Shown one piece after another: positions 1-11,648 of a stretch of DNA of 64,000 bases. Origin of the DNA: Protea cynaroides (lineage: Eukaryota > Streptophyta > Magnoliopsida > Proteales > Proteaceae). Position 1 is the stretch's first letter. The number at the start of each line of letters is the position of its first letter. Position numbers and translations under genes: made by a program. The stretch spans positions 3,605,217 through 3,669,216 of the forward strand of contig CM053266.1 in the NCBI GenBank assembly GCA_028583415.1, written 5' to 3'. Below the pieces are notes generated by a model. The model saw nothing but the letters and a program-made list of their open reading frames with translations, searched no databases and was not told the origin of the DNA.

Positions 1-319
1 ATGGAGTTCCGGGCTAACCAATCCATTCCTAAGATGACGTCAAAGTCTACCATCTAGAGTTGAATTAAGGTTGCATCCATAGTCTTCTCTCCAATAAGAA
101 CTGGACATGGTCCATAACCTTTGTCTAGCTCCACTTCTAATCCCATAGGTGATCGTACTAATAGTTTGCAGTCTAAAGGTCCGAAGGGTAGACTTAGTTT
201 TTTCCCAAACGATACAGATATAAAAGAATGGGTGGCCCCAGAGTCGAAGAGTACTCTGGGCATGCAATCTATAGGTACGATACCTATGATTTTTCCTCCT
301 AAATTAGTTTATATGCTCA
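1..319 (-). pseudogene. Element B protease fragment
   Basis: Read on the minus strand this encodes an aspartic protease of a Ty3/gypsy retrotransposon, which cleaves the Gag-Pol polyprotein inside the particle. The active-site motif is LFDSGATHSF near position 240. It is followed by the family-typical stretches SPMGLEVELDKGYGPCPV and DFDVILGMDWL. A stop follows ATLIQL near position 54, and the pol gene is cut by the window edge. The upstream gag is found at 12022, on the far side of element A. The sequence at 284-319 is the 3' part of the gag-protease intron described under element A. Confidence 0.8.
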
Positions 320-324
320 CACAA

Positions 325-2346
325 TGTCACACCCCAATTCCGCACACTTAAAAAAGGTGTGATGAACCGCAAAATAACCAACGGTTCAACCAGGATCTTT
401 TATAGGCTATCCCCGCATTATCCAAACTTAACACGCATCCACAATCATAATCAGAGTAATACACAATAGCGAAAAATTTATAAATAATATGAACTGAGAT
501 CTAAAATGATACCCATAAATAATAGCAAATTATTCTATGTTTAACTGAGACATAAATATTTAAATACCAAATACATGTCTAATAAATCCAATAAAGAAAC
601 CTATAAAAATATCTAATCGAATACACACGAGTTGCACTCGCAAGAGGAGTCGTGTGTATCGTCTTCAGCTCCAACTTCCATAGCTGCTACAGTTCCATAC
701 GCTGACAGGTTCATATAATCTTCAACAGTATATCCTGCATCATCAACTAAAAATATTCGACGTCGAGGGGTGAGCACACAACACGGCTCAGTGAGTAGCC
801 AAAACAATGCAACATTACATATGCATGCAAAAATCAATTTATATCTTTGGTCTTGGTTTATAGTTTGCAATGTGCAATAAAAAGGTTGGGTGATCAAAGG
901 TAAACGGTTATTGATACCGCCTCTATACACAGGGTGTGGAAGCCCGCCCGAAGGTTAACGGTTATCGTCGTCCCCATCCACCCTACCATAACATTATACA
1001 ACAAAGGTTAACGGTTATTGCCATATAATGCTATACCAACACGTAAGCCCCTGTTAGCGAGGGCTTGCAAACTGGGCTCGCTGCTAACCAATCCTAATGC
1101 CAAACAGTGTATCCAAGGCCTCACCCCAACTATCATCATCATCATCATCATGTTATAAACAATAAAGTAAATATGCATGAGCAAGTAATAGAAATATTGG
1201 ATGGCATGCTGTATGCACATTACAAACATATTCGCATAGAATCAACATGGCATAGGACTCAATAAATAGAAAACAGTTTATTATTAACCAATTTAGTTTG
1301 GGGTTAAGGTTCCTCACCTTAGCTTGCTAATAGATATTTTCCAAGCTTTCGAATCACTGTTATAACTATATTATATTGCTAGCAAACCTAACAAAGTCGA
1401 TAGAATTTAATTAGAATTAATTCAGAATTTAAAACCATTCTGTCAACTGAGGGTCGATGCTAGGGTCGATGGATCTGTCGACCCTCCCTCCATTCCCGAA
1501 CTTCCCGAATGCCGAGGGTCGATGGTCAGAAACACCTAGGGTCGGATGGTCTATCAACCCTCGGTGCGACCCTCGGTGCACTCTGGTCCAATTTCCACTT
1601 CTAAATCCATTCTTCGTGTTTGGGGTCCTATGACTTGCTTCCTACATTCACCCAACACTCATTCCATGGTCTAAAACCATGTATGATTCATCTAGATAGC
1701 TTTCGTGCATCCTCCCATGGTTTTCCATGAAAACCTAACCATGGATGGATGGTTTGGGTTTCTCCAAAATCCTACACTCAACCATATCTAACCTAAGGTC
1801 TGTAGAAACTCATGGAATTGGTATCCATACCTGAGAAGATTACTTTCCTCTGCAATTTCTTCTCCTTTTTGCTAAGCCTTCTTCCTAGCCTCCTTTCTTC
1901 CTCTTTTCCTTCTTCTCTCTTTCTCTCAATTCAATTAGGGTTGTGAAAGGAGTGAATGTGGCTTAGGAACGTCCTTTAAATAGACTAGGAATGTCCTATA
2001 ATAATCCCATTGAGATTTGGAAAGAATCCCAACCGAAAATTAGGAAATTTTCCTAATTTCGGTTCGTCGAAAATCGAGGGCGATGGGAGGGTCGATGATC
2101 CCATCGACCCTAGGGTCTTAAGCTGTCCGACCCTCCCTCAAAAACCGAGGGTCTGACTTTTACGTATAGGGAGGTCCGACCCTGCTTCACTGGGTGTGCG
2201 ACCCTCCCTCAAAATTAAGTATTTTCGGGTCGATTTCGTACCGGGGATCTCGATCTCCTTCATGCCCTTGGTCCATTTGACTCGACCATGAGGGGTAAAC
2301 CTGGTTCACAATGGTAAGACCAGGTTAAATTGACACGGGTCTTACA
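325..2346 (-). repeat. Element A 3' LTR, internally deleted
   Basis: On the plus strand it begins TGTCACACC and ends GGTCTTACA, so the element reads TGTAAG...TGACA. It is 2022 bp against 2299 bp for the 5' LTR. The missing part lies near 1129-1131 and corresponds to about 10528-10805 of the other copy. It holds a TATTTAAA promoter box (minus strand, 1976-1983), a CAT-repeat microsatellite (about 1134-1151), three copies of an 18-base dispersed motif (895-1020) and the 39-codon frame at 613-734. The pol stop codon is created by the first LTR bases (TG-TAA-G). Confidence 0.93.
613..734 (-). other. Conserved 39-codon LTR reading frame (A 3' LTR)
   Basis: A 122-nt block that follows the acceptor-like GATGATGCAG and encodes 39 residues ending THDSSCECNSCVFD plus a stop. 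Identical in length to the nine other copies in this window. No in-frame ATG precedes it in a conserved position; the recurrent methionine is at codon 18 (AAM). Function unknown. See the finding on LTR-encoded peptides. Confidence 0.5.
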
Positions 2347-5300
2347 ACTCCCCCCAACTTATAAAAATTTCGTCCTCGAAATTGTACATACCTTCTGAAT
2401 CAAACAAGTTAGGGTATTGCTTTCTCATAGCATTTTCTTCTTCCCATGTAATCTCTTCCATGTCTCTACTTTTCCATGTGACCTTAACATAGTAGATATC
2501 TCTATTGCGTAGACGTTGAACCTTTCGACTAGTGATTTCCGATGGTATTACTTCAAATTTCAAATCATCAGTCAGTTCCGGCAAATCTACTGTCAACACA
2601 TGTGTTGGGTCTTTAACATACTTCTTCAATAAGGATATATGGAATACGTCATGCACACTTGACATAGACGGTGGTAGTGCTAACTGATAAGCTACTTTTC
2701 CACGCTTAGCCAGAATCTCATATGGTCCGACATATCTTGGACTTAGTTTTCCTTTCTGTCCGAATCTCTTCAATCCTCGCATAGGCGATACTTTCAAAAA
2801 TACTTTATCACCTACGGCGAACTCTAGATCTCTTCGTCGAGTATCTGCGTATTGCTTCTGACGGTTCTGAGCTACTCTTACTCTTTCCTTGATGATGTCG
2901 ACCACTCGACAAGTTTCTTCAACAAATTCTGGTCCAACGATACTACGTTCTCCAACTTCATTCCAAAACAAGGGAGTTCGACACTTCCTACCATACAGTG
3001 CTTCATAAGGTGACATCCGTATAGTAGCCCGATAGCCATTATTGTAAGCGAACTCGATCGGTGGTAACTTTTCGTCCCATGATCCCTTGAAATCAATCAC
3101 ACATGCTCGTAGCATATCTTCTAAAATCTGAATGGTACGCTCCGACCGTCCGTCGCCTATGGGTGGAATGCGATCGAACTTCAATGTGGTACCCATAGCC
3201 TTTTGCGCTCCTTCCCAAAATTTGGAAGTAAATCGTGGGTCCCTATCGGACACAATGCTTTCTGGAACACCATGTAACCGAACAATATTATCCACGTACA
3301 GCTTTGCTAACCTTTCGAGTGTATATTGGGGTCGTATCAATACGAAGCGAGCTGTTTTAGTCAGACGGTCTACAATCACCCAAACTGCGTCAACTACTCA
3401 AGGAGTCAATGGTAGTCCTGTGACGAAGTCCATAGTGATGCAGTCCCATTTCCATGCTGGTTCCGGTAATGATTGTAACAGTCCTGCGGGTCTTTGTCCT
3501 TCCGCCTTTACCTTCTGACAATTTAGGCATTGAGACACGAACTTGGCTACATCTGCCTTCATTCCCCTCCACCAATACAGTTTCTTTAGATCATGAAACA
3601 TTTTTGTACTTCCAGGATGTACCGAGTAGATGGTGGTATGGGCTTCTTTCATGAGTCGGTGTCTAATGTCTACACTTTCTGTTTCGGGTACACATATTCT
3701 TCCTTTGTATTTCAGTACCTTCTCGTCATCCAAGGTGAACTCAGGGTTAGTTCTACCTTTCTCAATATCTTCTTGTACCGTTCTCAGATAAGGATCTGCT
3801 TTGATAGCTGTCTTCACTTCCTCCACTATATCCGGTACAATCTTCAATGCCGCGAACATATTTGAAAACCAATGAATGAACCCTTGGTTGGTTGATCCAT
3901 CCGGTGTATCTATCACATACTGCTCGTTGCCGTGATTAAACACCTTTCCATTGGTATACATTGTTGCAGTCGTGCTGGTTTCCCCTTGAGATTTTATCAT
4001 TGCCTTCCTGCTCAATGCATCCGCTACCACGTTCGCTTTTCCCGGATGATACTGGATATCACAATCATAGTCTTTCAATAATTCCAGCCATCTTCTTTGT
4101 CTCATATTTAACTCCTTCTGATTAAATAGATACGTGAGGCTTTTATGGTCCGACTTAATCTGAAATTTCTCTCCGTATAGGTAGTGTCTCCATATCTTGA
4201 CAGCATGTACTACGCGGCGCTAATTCCAAATCATGGGTTGGGTAATTTTTCTCATGTACTTTCAACTGTCTCGATGCATACGCAACTACTTGTTCTCCTT
4301 CCAAAAGCACACATCCTAGTCCCAATCCCGATGCATCAGTATATAAGGTAACTGTTTGTCCCGGAACGGGAATGGTTAAAATTGGAGTGGATATCAATCT
4401 GGTCTTCAGCGTTTGAAAGCTCTTTTCACACTTATCCGTCCATACGAACTTTTCTCCTTTCTTGGTCAAACTGGTGAGAGGTACGGCGATCCGAGAATAG
4501 TCTTCTACGAATCTCCGATAATATCCAGCTAGACCCCGAAAACTTCTAATTTCTGAGACGCTCTTTGGTGCTTCCCACTTCACAATAGCTTCGATCTTAC
4601 TGGGGTCCACTTTGATTCCTTCCGCGGATACTACATGGCCTAGAAAGGCGACTTCACTTAGCCAAAACTCACACTTTGAAAATTTGGCGTATAACTTCTC
4701 CTTCCTTAAACGCTGTAGGGCTGCGTTTAGGTTCTTGACATGGGTTTCCTTGTCCTTGGAGTATACCAATATGTCATCAATAAATACTATCACCGACGTG
4801 TCCAACATATCATGGAAAACTCGGTTCATAAGTTCCATGAACGTTGCTGGTGCATTAGTTAGTCCGAAGGACATCACTACGAACTCATAATGTCCGTATC
4901 TTGTCCGGAAAGCTGTCTTTGGAATGTCACCTTCTTTAATCTTCAATTGATGATAGCCTGATTGAAGATCGATCTTTGAAAATACCTTCACTCCTTGTAA
5001 CTGATCGAACAAGTCATCGATCCTGGGTAGTGGATATCGATTCTTGATTGTCAGCTTATTCAATTCTCTATAGTCGATACATAACCGAACACTACCATCT
5101 TTCTTCTTTACGAACAACACCGGTGCTCCCCATGGAGATATACTGGGTCTAATATAACCCTTATCCAGCAGTTCTTGTAGTTGCACTTTTAATTCCTTTA
5201 GTTCCGTAGGAGCCATTCTATACGGTGCTTTTGATATCGGTGCGGCTCCAGGTATCAGGTCTATTACAAACTCCGTGGCTCGGTCGGGGGGTAATCCGGG

Positions 5301-5830
5301 TAGTTCCTCCGGAAATACATCTGGAAAATCCCGCACGACATCAATATCTTCCATTCGTGGTACGTCCTTGGTTAGGTCGACCACTGATACTAGGTATACC
5401 ACCGCTCCTTTCTCAAGGAACTTCTTAGCCTTTAATGCTGAGAGTACGAGCTTGCGTCTCCTGGGAAGTTTGGTTCCCGAGAAACTGAATTCTGCTCCTT
5501 CTTTGTCCTTGAACGTTAGCTTCTTCTCGGTGCATAACAACTTTGCAGAGTGCCGAGCTAACCAGTCCATTCCCAAGATGACGTCAAAGTCTGCCATCTC
5601 AAGTTGTATTAAGGTTGCATCCAAGGTCTGCTCTCCGATGAGAACTGGACATGGTCCATAACCTTTCTCTAATTCCACTTCTAGTCCCATCGGTGACCGT
5701 ACAAGTAATTTGTAGTCTAATGTTTTGATGGGCAGATTGGTCTTCTTTCCAAACGACACAGATATAAATGAATGAGTAGCTCCTGAATCAAAGAGTACTC
5801 TGGCGGGTACGCCATTGATAGGTACGATAC
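2342..5830 (-). pseudogene. Element A pol: protease, reverse transcriptase, RNase H, integrase, chromodomain
   Basis: Minus-strand polyprotein that replicates and integrates the element. Domains in order: aspartic protease with LFDSGATHSF (DSG at about 5781-5789); reverse transcriptase with YPLPRIDDLF near 5030 and catalytic VFIDDILVYS near 4775; RNase H with LYTDASGLGLG near 4330; integrase with the zinc-binding H-H-C-C end (CLNCQK near 3525) and a DDE core (TMDF, SDRDPRF, SERT); and a chromodomain (ITSRKVQRLRNRD...VTW) near 2420-2540. That last domain marks chromoviruses and steers insertion to certain chromatin. Defects: a frameshift near 4215 in RNase H, a CGA-to-TGA stop at 3398-3400, and a scrambled block near 3155-3180 where two small deletions cancel in frame just before the catalytic glutamate. 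The translation starts on the far side of the gag-protease intron, not at its own ATG. Confidence 0.92.
2347..2360 (-). promoter_or_regulatory. Polypurine tract of element A
   Basis: Read on the minus strand this is AAGTTGGGGGGAGT, directly abutting the 3' LTR. It would prime plus-strand DNA synthesis. The same tract sits before the E 3' LTR and the H 3' LTR. Confidence 0.85.
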
Positions 5831-5899
5831 CTGTGATTCGTTTTTACTTAGTCTACATGCTCAATCAAGGTAATTTTAATCTTAAAGTTTCGGTCATAC
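5831..5899 (-). other. Candidate gag-protease intron, element A
   Basis: A 69-nt segment, read on the minus strand: donor GTCACAG|GTATGACC, branch-like GTAGACTAAG about 20 nt before the end, acceptor ATCACAG|GTATCG. Unspliced, gag meets a stop inside it. Spliced, VVTG joins IVPING in the same frame and runs into the DSG protease. The same structure is present in B (71 nt, split by A), C (68), C2 (69) and E (69). No transcript evidence is available here. Confidence 0.65.
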
Positions 5900-7140
5900 C
5901 TGTGACCACATCGGGCGATGCGCCTGCATCCTCTGATGTAACAGCATATACCCGTCCTTGATGTAACTGTTTCTTGGGTTTTGGGCACTCTCTTGCCATA
6001 TGCCCTGGTTGGTTGCAGTTATAACACCTCGGGGCTTCAACATTTGACTTTGGCTGTGGTTGAGCTGCGGGGATAGTCTTGGTTGCAGCATTAAAATTCT
6101 GAGGACGGAAAGGTTTATACGTCCTGCTATTGCTTCCATTATAAGAATTTCCAGCTGGCCTTTTTATGCCTTTGTTTTGAGTGAAATAACTCTCTTTCTG
6201 GCTCGATTCAATCACTCGAGCGATCTGGACAGCTTCATTATATATGTTCTTCTCTAATCCCAGAACATGTTCCCTTATACTTCCTCTTAGTCCCGCGACG
6301 AATCTACGGGTTTTTGTATCTTCTTCTTGCATACTTAGTGGTGCGAAGAAAAACAGCTCTTCATAACCCTGTTGGTACGCATCCACCGACATCCGTCCCC
6401 GTAAAAGACTCGGGGAACTCCTTCTCCATCGAATCTCTGAAGCTTCGTGGAAAATATTTCTCAAAGAAAGCTTCTTTATATATAGCCCAAGTCAGTAGGG
6501 CGTGCTTAGTCAATAGATAGGTCCTGGTCGACTTCCACCAATGATGTGCGTCGCCTTTGAGCATGAAGGTGGCGCATAACACTTTTTCTTCTTCGGTAAT
6601 AGTCATCATAAGGAAATTCCTTTCCATTTCGTCTATCCAAAGGTGCTGGCCACGAGTGGATCGACGGCTTTCCGTTGAATTCCCTTGGTTTCATTTTCAA
6701 AAATCTCTCCACTAGCCGGGAGTGATCCAGTTGATTTTGGTATACCCCAAACATAGGGGGTGGATACTGATAGTTTCCTTGGGCTGCTTCTGGGGCTTGC
6801 ACAGGAATTGGTGCAGCCGGTTGTGGAGGTGTCTGTTGAGCTGGGTGGTTACCCACTGGTGCTGCACTAGCTTGCCCAGTGTGCATGGCTGCAGCCTGAG
6901 TGGCTTGAAACATAACTCCCATCGCAACATGCATTTGTGCTTGTGCATGTTGCATTTGTTGTAGTTGTTGTGCCGATTCATCACCACCGTTGCTAGCTCT
7001 AGTGGTGGTGGTGGTAAATTTGTAGGGTTCACCGGTTCCGGATTTCCCGGTACCTGGTTATTCTCTTGACTAGTCTCCTCCACGGGTGGTGGTGGAGGGA
7101 CTGTGTTTCGGGTCTGTCGGGTAACTCTATGGCCAGACAT
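5865..7140 (-). pseudogene. Element A gag
   Basis: Minus-strand capsid/nucleocapsid gene, starting at the ATG read from 7138-7140 (MSGHRVTRQTRN). The N-terminus is rich in Pro and Gln/Ala (VPPPPPVEE, then QPAAPIPVQAPEA). The retrotransposon gag domain follows: LVERFLKMKPREFNGKPS, then EEKVLCATFMLKGDAHHWW. A CCHC zinc knuckle, CYNCNQPGHMARECPKP, lies near 5985-6035 and would bind genomic RNA. The unspliced product ends in the intron stop near 5865. Frameshifts near 6990, 6660 and 6415 break it into four pieces. The N-terminal half is more variable between elements than the gag core. Confidence 0.88.
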
Positions 7141-8096
7141 ATTTCCTTTCTGAGATGGTTGGTGCTTGAAAGTCATCAAAATCAGTGAAAAATCATTTAT
7201 ACTTCATGTAGGCACGCTAACCGATATAAAATTTGAATCCTCAATTCATTCTGAAAAAAAAATACTGTCTTTTCTATGTAGGGTCGATAGTGAGGGTCGA
7301 TGGTATGTCCGACCCTTGGTATCCGACCCTGGGAATGACCTGTTCTTCCCGAGAGCTGAGGGTCGATGCGAGGGTCGATGGGTGTCCGACCCTCGGTCCG
7401 ACCCTTGAATTTCCGTCGATTCCCGAGAGTCGAGGGTCGATTAGAGGGTCGATTAGAGGGTCGATGGTGTCAGTCGAATTGTCCGACCCTCGGACTAAAA
7501 ATCAGATTTTTAAGGTCCGATTCTGGGTCATTTCTCACTATTCACCCTCCGTTTCGACTCGTCTCTACTCTCCGAGTTACTACAGTGCTACTTCACTATT
7601 GTGGATCATTCTTAGTCCGAGTCTCGACATCCACATCATCTCTACAGGTAAAATTTCCCAACCTTCCCTGTTTTTAGGTTTTTACTTCGAGGTTTTTGCT
7701 TATTTAACTCGTATTTTCCGAATTAAACTTTTTCTAACCGTAAAAATTCTATTTTTATTGGGGGCTTTTGTTATTGGGGTCCTGAGGAACGAAAGCCCTC
7801 AAAAAATTTTCAGTTTCATCGGTTGGTTATCGAGAAACTTAATTTTTTTCTCTTTTTGCCCTAATTTATCGAAATTTTTGATTTTTTCTTGAATTTCTTC
7901 AAATTGGACATCGTCAGTTAAAATTTCCAACTGCATGTGGGTTGTAGGATATGTCTAAACCTTCGTAAGTCCTTATGCCCACTTGTATGGCAAGAAATGG
8001 GGCTTTATGGTCAACTTACGCCGTTATTAAATCAAATTTCGGATTTTTATCCTGCTAACTCCTTGTTTCTTTTCTCTTTCTTACTTTGCAGATAAT
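7141..8096. other. Element A leader between gag and the antisense coding region
   Basis: About 950 bases without a gag-strand gene. From 7280 to 7490 it holds a dense cluster of GAGGGTCGAT and TCGACCC/CGACCCT motifs that also occur in the LTRs of this family. The conserved stretch ATCAGATTTTTAAGGTCCGA (about 7501-7520) also occurs in element E and may be near the start of the antisense transcript. The candidate antisense intron occupies 7648-8091. The remaining bases show nothing I recognise. Confidence 0.6.
7648..8091 (+). other. Candidate intron of the antisense gene, element A
   Basis: Donor TCTACAG|GTAAAA at 7647/7648 and acceptor TTTCTTACTTTGCAG at 8091, five bases before the ATG. Length 444 nt. 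Element E has the same structure at 441 nt with a stronger donor (CTACAG|GTATGT). It would sit in the 5' untranslated part of the antisense transcript. Inferred from sequence only. Confidence 0.55.
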
Positions 8097-9445
8097 ATGG
8101 CCCGTACCAAAGTGCCAAGATTGCGTGATCCACTCCGCTTCCGTTCAAATGAAGCCGAGGCACAGTATGCCTACTATACCGGCAAGAAAGTGAAAGGGGG
8201 TCGTATGGTGAACCCGGCTGATCTAGCCTTGTTCAACGTAGAGAGACATTCGGTGACATGGGGTGGCTCCCCTGTCATCACATACGACACGTGCACATGT
8301 CCAGGACTTGGTGCGCCAGTTCTATTGTAATCTCCGGTGGTGGGGGATTACAATGATGTCGAGCGTGGTCAGGAGTTGCGCATCACTAGCTACGTCAAGG
8401 GGGTGCACATTTCTTTTGACTATCGGCAACCGGCCGATCTGTTGGGCATTCCCTTCGATGGTCCTATGGTGTACTGTGCGCCGGAGAGCCACGCTTGTTG
8501 AGATGGAGATGAGAGCGAGATCGACAATCGGTTGCTCCGGCCCCGATAGATGGCGGATGAGAGCTTGCTACTTGCGTCCATCTCCACGAGTCTTCCGCAA
8601 GATTATCCAGCATAATCTGATTCCGCAGAGTGGGCACTATGAGAGGGTGTCTCGACTGACCCAGTTCTTGGTTTACAAGCATATGCACTCGACGGCCGGT
8701 CCGCCTTCCTTACATCATCATGCGGACGATGATCAGTGCCACATTGTCCGGTCAAAGGGGTAATCTACCCTATGGACGCATGATTACCGTGATACTGACC
8801 CGTTTGGGGGTGGATCTAGTAGATGAGAATATCCAGGAGAAGACCTTCTCGTCGCCTCAAGATTGGGAGGCTATCTGCAAGATGGGGCTGCGAGATGCGG
8901 AGGCTAGTGATGAGGAGAGGAACGCGATGGTGCGCCCTCACACTCGGGTCGAGGTGACTGATGCTGCGGCTGCTGCTAGGGCTCGGGGAGATCCGGTCGA
9001 CGATGATGATCGTATGTATATGGATGTCGACGCGATACCCCCGCCATCACCCACACAGCGGATGGAGTTGGTACTTCTGCTACGGCGGCTTCTGCACCTG
9101 AGGCTGGTCCTTCTCACGAGGCTGGTCCTTCACGCCCATCTTCTGATATGATGGAGATGTTGCGCGAGATCAGAGAGACTCAGCGCAGATCGGACCTGAG
9201 GATGGAGGATTTACTAGATGCTCAGCGCCTGAGAGTGGAGGAGCTGTTGGCTGCTCAGCACACTTCTGACGCGCGGATAGGTGAGCTCATGGAGATCCAG
9301 CGTGCGACTGACAGGAGAGTATTCGATCTCACGACCTAGTCTACAGACGACCCGGACTCGGATAGCCCGGTTGACTAGAGTCTATCCTGAGGACTACGAC
9401 AGAGATCGTGAGGCACCGCCTCCTCCTTCGCCTCCAGTTTTTTGA
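8097..9445 (+). pseudogene. Antisense gene of element A (putative plant transposon protein type)
   Basis: Coding region opposite to gag-pol, between the primer-binding site and gag. It starts MARTKVPRLRDP just after a splice-acceptor-like TTTGCAG. Conserved blocks shared with the copies in B, C, C2 and E: ADLALFNVER, SYVKGV, ADLLGI, a Cys/Ile stretch KIIQHNLIPQSGHYERVS, and GNLPYGRMIT. These are followed by an acidic segment with DDRMYMDVDAIPPPSP and a C-terminal run of REIRETQRRSD/DLLDAQR heptad-like units. The layout resembles the plant family annotated as putative plant transposon protein (Transposase_32-like); the assignment is from memory of that family, and the function is unknown. Frameshifts near 8245, 8500 and 9060 and later stops make this copy a pseudogene. 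Differences from the E copy fall mostly at silent codon positions. Confidence 0.75.
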
Positions 9446-9707
9446 TTGTACTTTACCTTTCTTGTACTACAGAGTAACTGTCCGGGTTGTGAACTGTACT
9501 CTGCTTTAGCGATGTTTATACGTTGTAGTTCTCTTACTCAGTGTATGTATCCGGTTTTTCTCTTTAATAGATGCATTATTCTCTTTTTAATTCAGTTTCA
9601 GTCATCACTTGTGCTTACAGTGCGTTTGTATTAAAGCTTTTAATTTATCCTATCTCAGTTCACAATGGTCTTGGATGTGTGTCAGTTCGGCGGGCAAGGC
9701 CTGAGAT
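9446..9707. other. Element A 5' leader next to the primer-binding site
   Basis: Between the end of the antisense gene and the primer-binding site. It contains a stretch conserved in C, C2 and E (AGAGTAACTGTCCGGG..., and TTCACAATGGTC near 9660). It would be the 3' untranslated region of the antisense transcript and the start of the genomic leader, possibly including packaging signals. No gene seen. Confidence 0.5.
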
Positions 9708-9719
9708 GCTCTGATACCA
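9708..9719 (-). promoter_or_regulatory. Primer-binding site, element A
   Basis: Minus strand TGGTATCAGAGC, three bases from the 5' LTR end. This is the classic complement of the 3' end of plant initiator-Met tRNA, which primes minus-strand DNA synthesis. Confidence 0.92.
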
Positions 9720-10010
9720 AGTTGTCACACCCCAATTCCGCACACTTCAGAATGGTGCGATGAACCACCAAATAACCAACCTCTCAATCAGGATCTTTTA
9801 TAGGCTATCCCCGCGTTATCCAAACTTAACACGCATCCACAATCATAATCAGAGTAATACACAATAGCGGAAAATTTATAAATAATATGAACTGAGATCT
9901 AAAATGATACCCATAAATAATAGCAAATTATTCTGTGTTTAACTGAGACATAAATATTTAAATACCAAATACATGTCTTATAAATCCAATAAAGAAACCT
10001 ATAAAAATAT

Positions 10011-10132
10011 CTAATCGAATACACACGAGTTGCACTCGCAAGAGGAGTCGTGTGTATCGTCTTCAGCTCCAACTTCCATAGCTGCTACAGTTCCATACGC
10101 TGACAGGTTCATATAATCTTCAACAGTATATC
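10011..10132 (-). other. Conserved 39-codon LTR reading frame (A 5' LTR)
   Basis: Same 122-nt block as in the A 3' LTR, with an intact frame ending CECNSCVFD and stop, behind TGATGCAG. A candidate intron would run from the donor at 11504 to 10133 on the minus strand (1372 nt). Confidence 0.5.
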
Positions 10133-11648
10133 CTGCATCATCAACTAAAAATATTCGACGTCGAGGGGTGAGCACACAACACGGCTCAGTGAGTAGCCAA
10201 AACAATGCAACATTACATATGCATGCAAAAATCAATTTATATCTTTGGTCTTGGTTTATAGTTTGCAATGTGAAATAGAAAGGTTGGGTGATCAAAGGTT
10301 AACGGTTATTGATACCGCCTCTATACACAGGGTGTGGAAGCCCGCCCGAAGGTTAACGGTTATCGTCGTCCCCATCCACCCTACCATAACATTATACAAC
10401 AAAGGTTAACGGTTATTGCCATATAATGCTATACCAACACGTAAGCCCCTATTAGCGAGGGCTTGCAAACTGGGCTCGCTGCTAACCAATCCTAATGCCA
10501 AACAGTGTATCCAAGGCCTCACCCCAGCATCCCTCAGAACATCCATAGAGATAGAGCTAAGGCCCCCCGGTAGAGTCAGAGACTACAAGGACCGAGACCA
10601 CCTCCCCTGATACTCTACGACATAATAGTTCTGCTAAGGTAATGGCGATACGACGATGCCAATGCACAAGACTTGAGTTAGAGATAGAGCTAAAGTGTTG
10701 AGACCCACTAAAGGTTAACGGTTATTGACGTTCTCATCACACCTCCCCTGATACTCGCTCGCATCAAGCACATCAACCACACACATACAAGCACATGCCT
10801 ATTCCTATCATCATCATCATCATCATGTTATAAACAATAAAGTAAATATGCATGAGCAAGTAATAGAAATATTGGATGGCATGCTGTATGCACATTACAA
10901 CATATTCGCATAGAATCAACATGGCATAGGACTCAATAAATAGAAAACAGTTTATTATTAACCAATTTAGTTTGGGGTTAAGGTTCCTCACCTTAGCTTG
11001 CTAATAGATATTTTCCAAGCTTTTGAATCACTGTTATAACTGTATTATATTGCTAGCAAACCTAACAAAGTCGATAGAATTTAATTAGAATTAATTCAGA
11101 ATTTAAAACCATTCTGTCAACTGAGGGTCGATGCTAGGGTCGATGGGTCTATCGACCCTCCCTCCATTCTCGAACTTCCCGAATGCCGAGGGTCGATGGT
11201 CAGAAACACCTAGGGTCGGATGGTCTATCGACCCTCGGTGCGACCCTCGGTGCACTCTGGTCCAAGTTCCACTTCTAAATCCATTCTTCGTGTTTGGGGT
11301 CCTATGACTTGCTTCCTACATTCACCCAACACTCATTCCATGGTCTAGAACCATGTATGATTCATCTAGATAGCTTTCGTGCATCCTCCCATGGTTTTCC
11401 ATGAAAACCTAACCATGGATGGATGGTTTGGGTTTCTCCAAAATCCTACACTCAACCATATCTAACCTAAGGTCTGTAGAAACTCATGGAATTGGTATCC
11501 ATACCTGAGAAGATTACTTTCCTCTGCAATTTCTTCTCCTTTTTGCTAAGCCTTCTTCCTAGCCTCCTTTCTTCCTCTTTTCCTTCTTCTCTCTTTCTCT
11601 CAATTCAATTAGGGTTGTGAAAGGAGTGAATGTGGCTTAGGAACGTCC

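Noticed and set aside
613..930. Longer LTR frame starting at MYRGG (about 100 codons) that includes the 39-codon block
   Set aside because: Upstream of the 122-nt block the frame is broken by indels in other LTRs (for example D against E), so only the last 39 codons look constrained.
1131..1160. CAT/ATG trinucleotide repeat as a functional element
   Set aside because: It is present at the same place in most LTRs, but the unit number varies freely; an ordinary microsatellite is enough to explain it.
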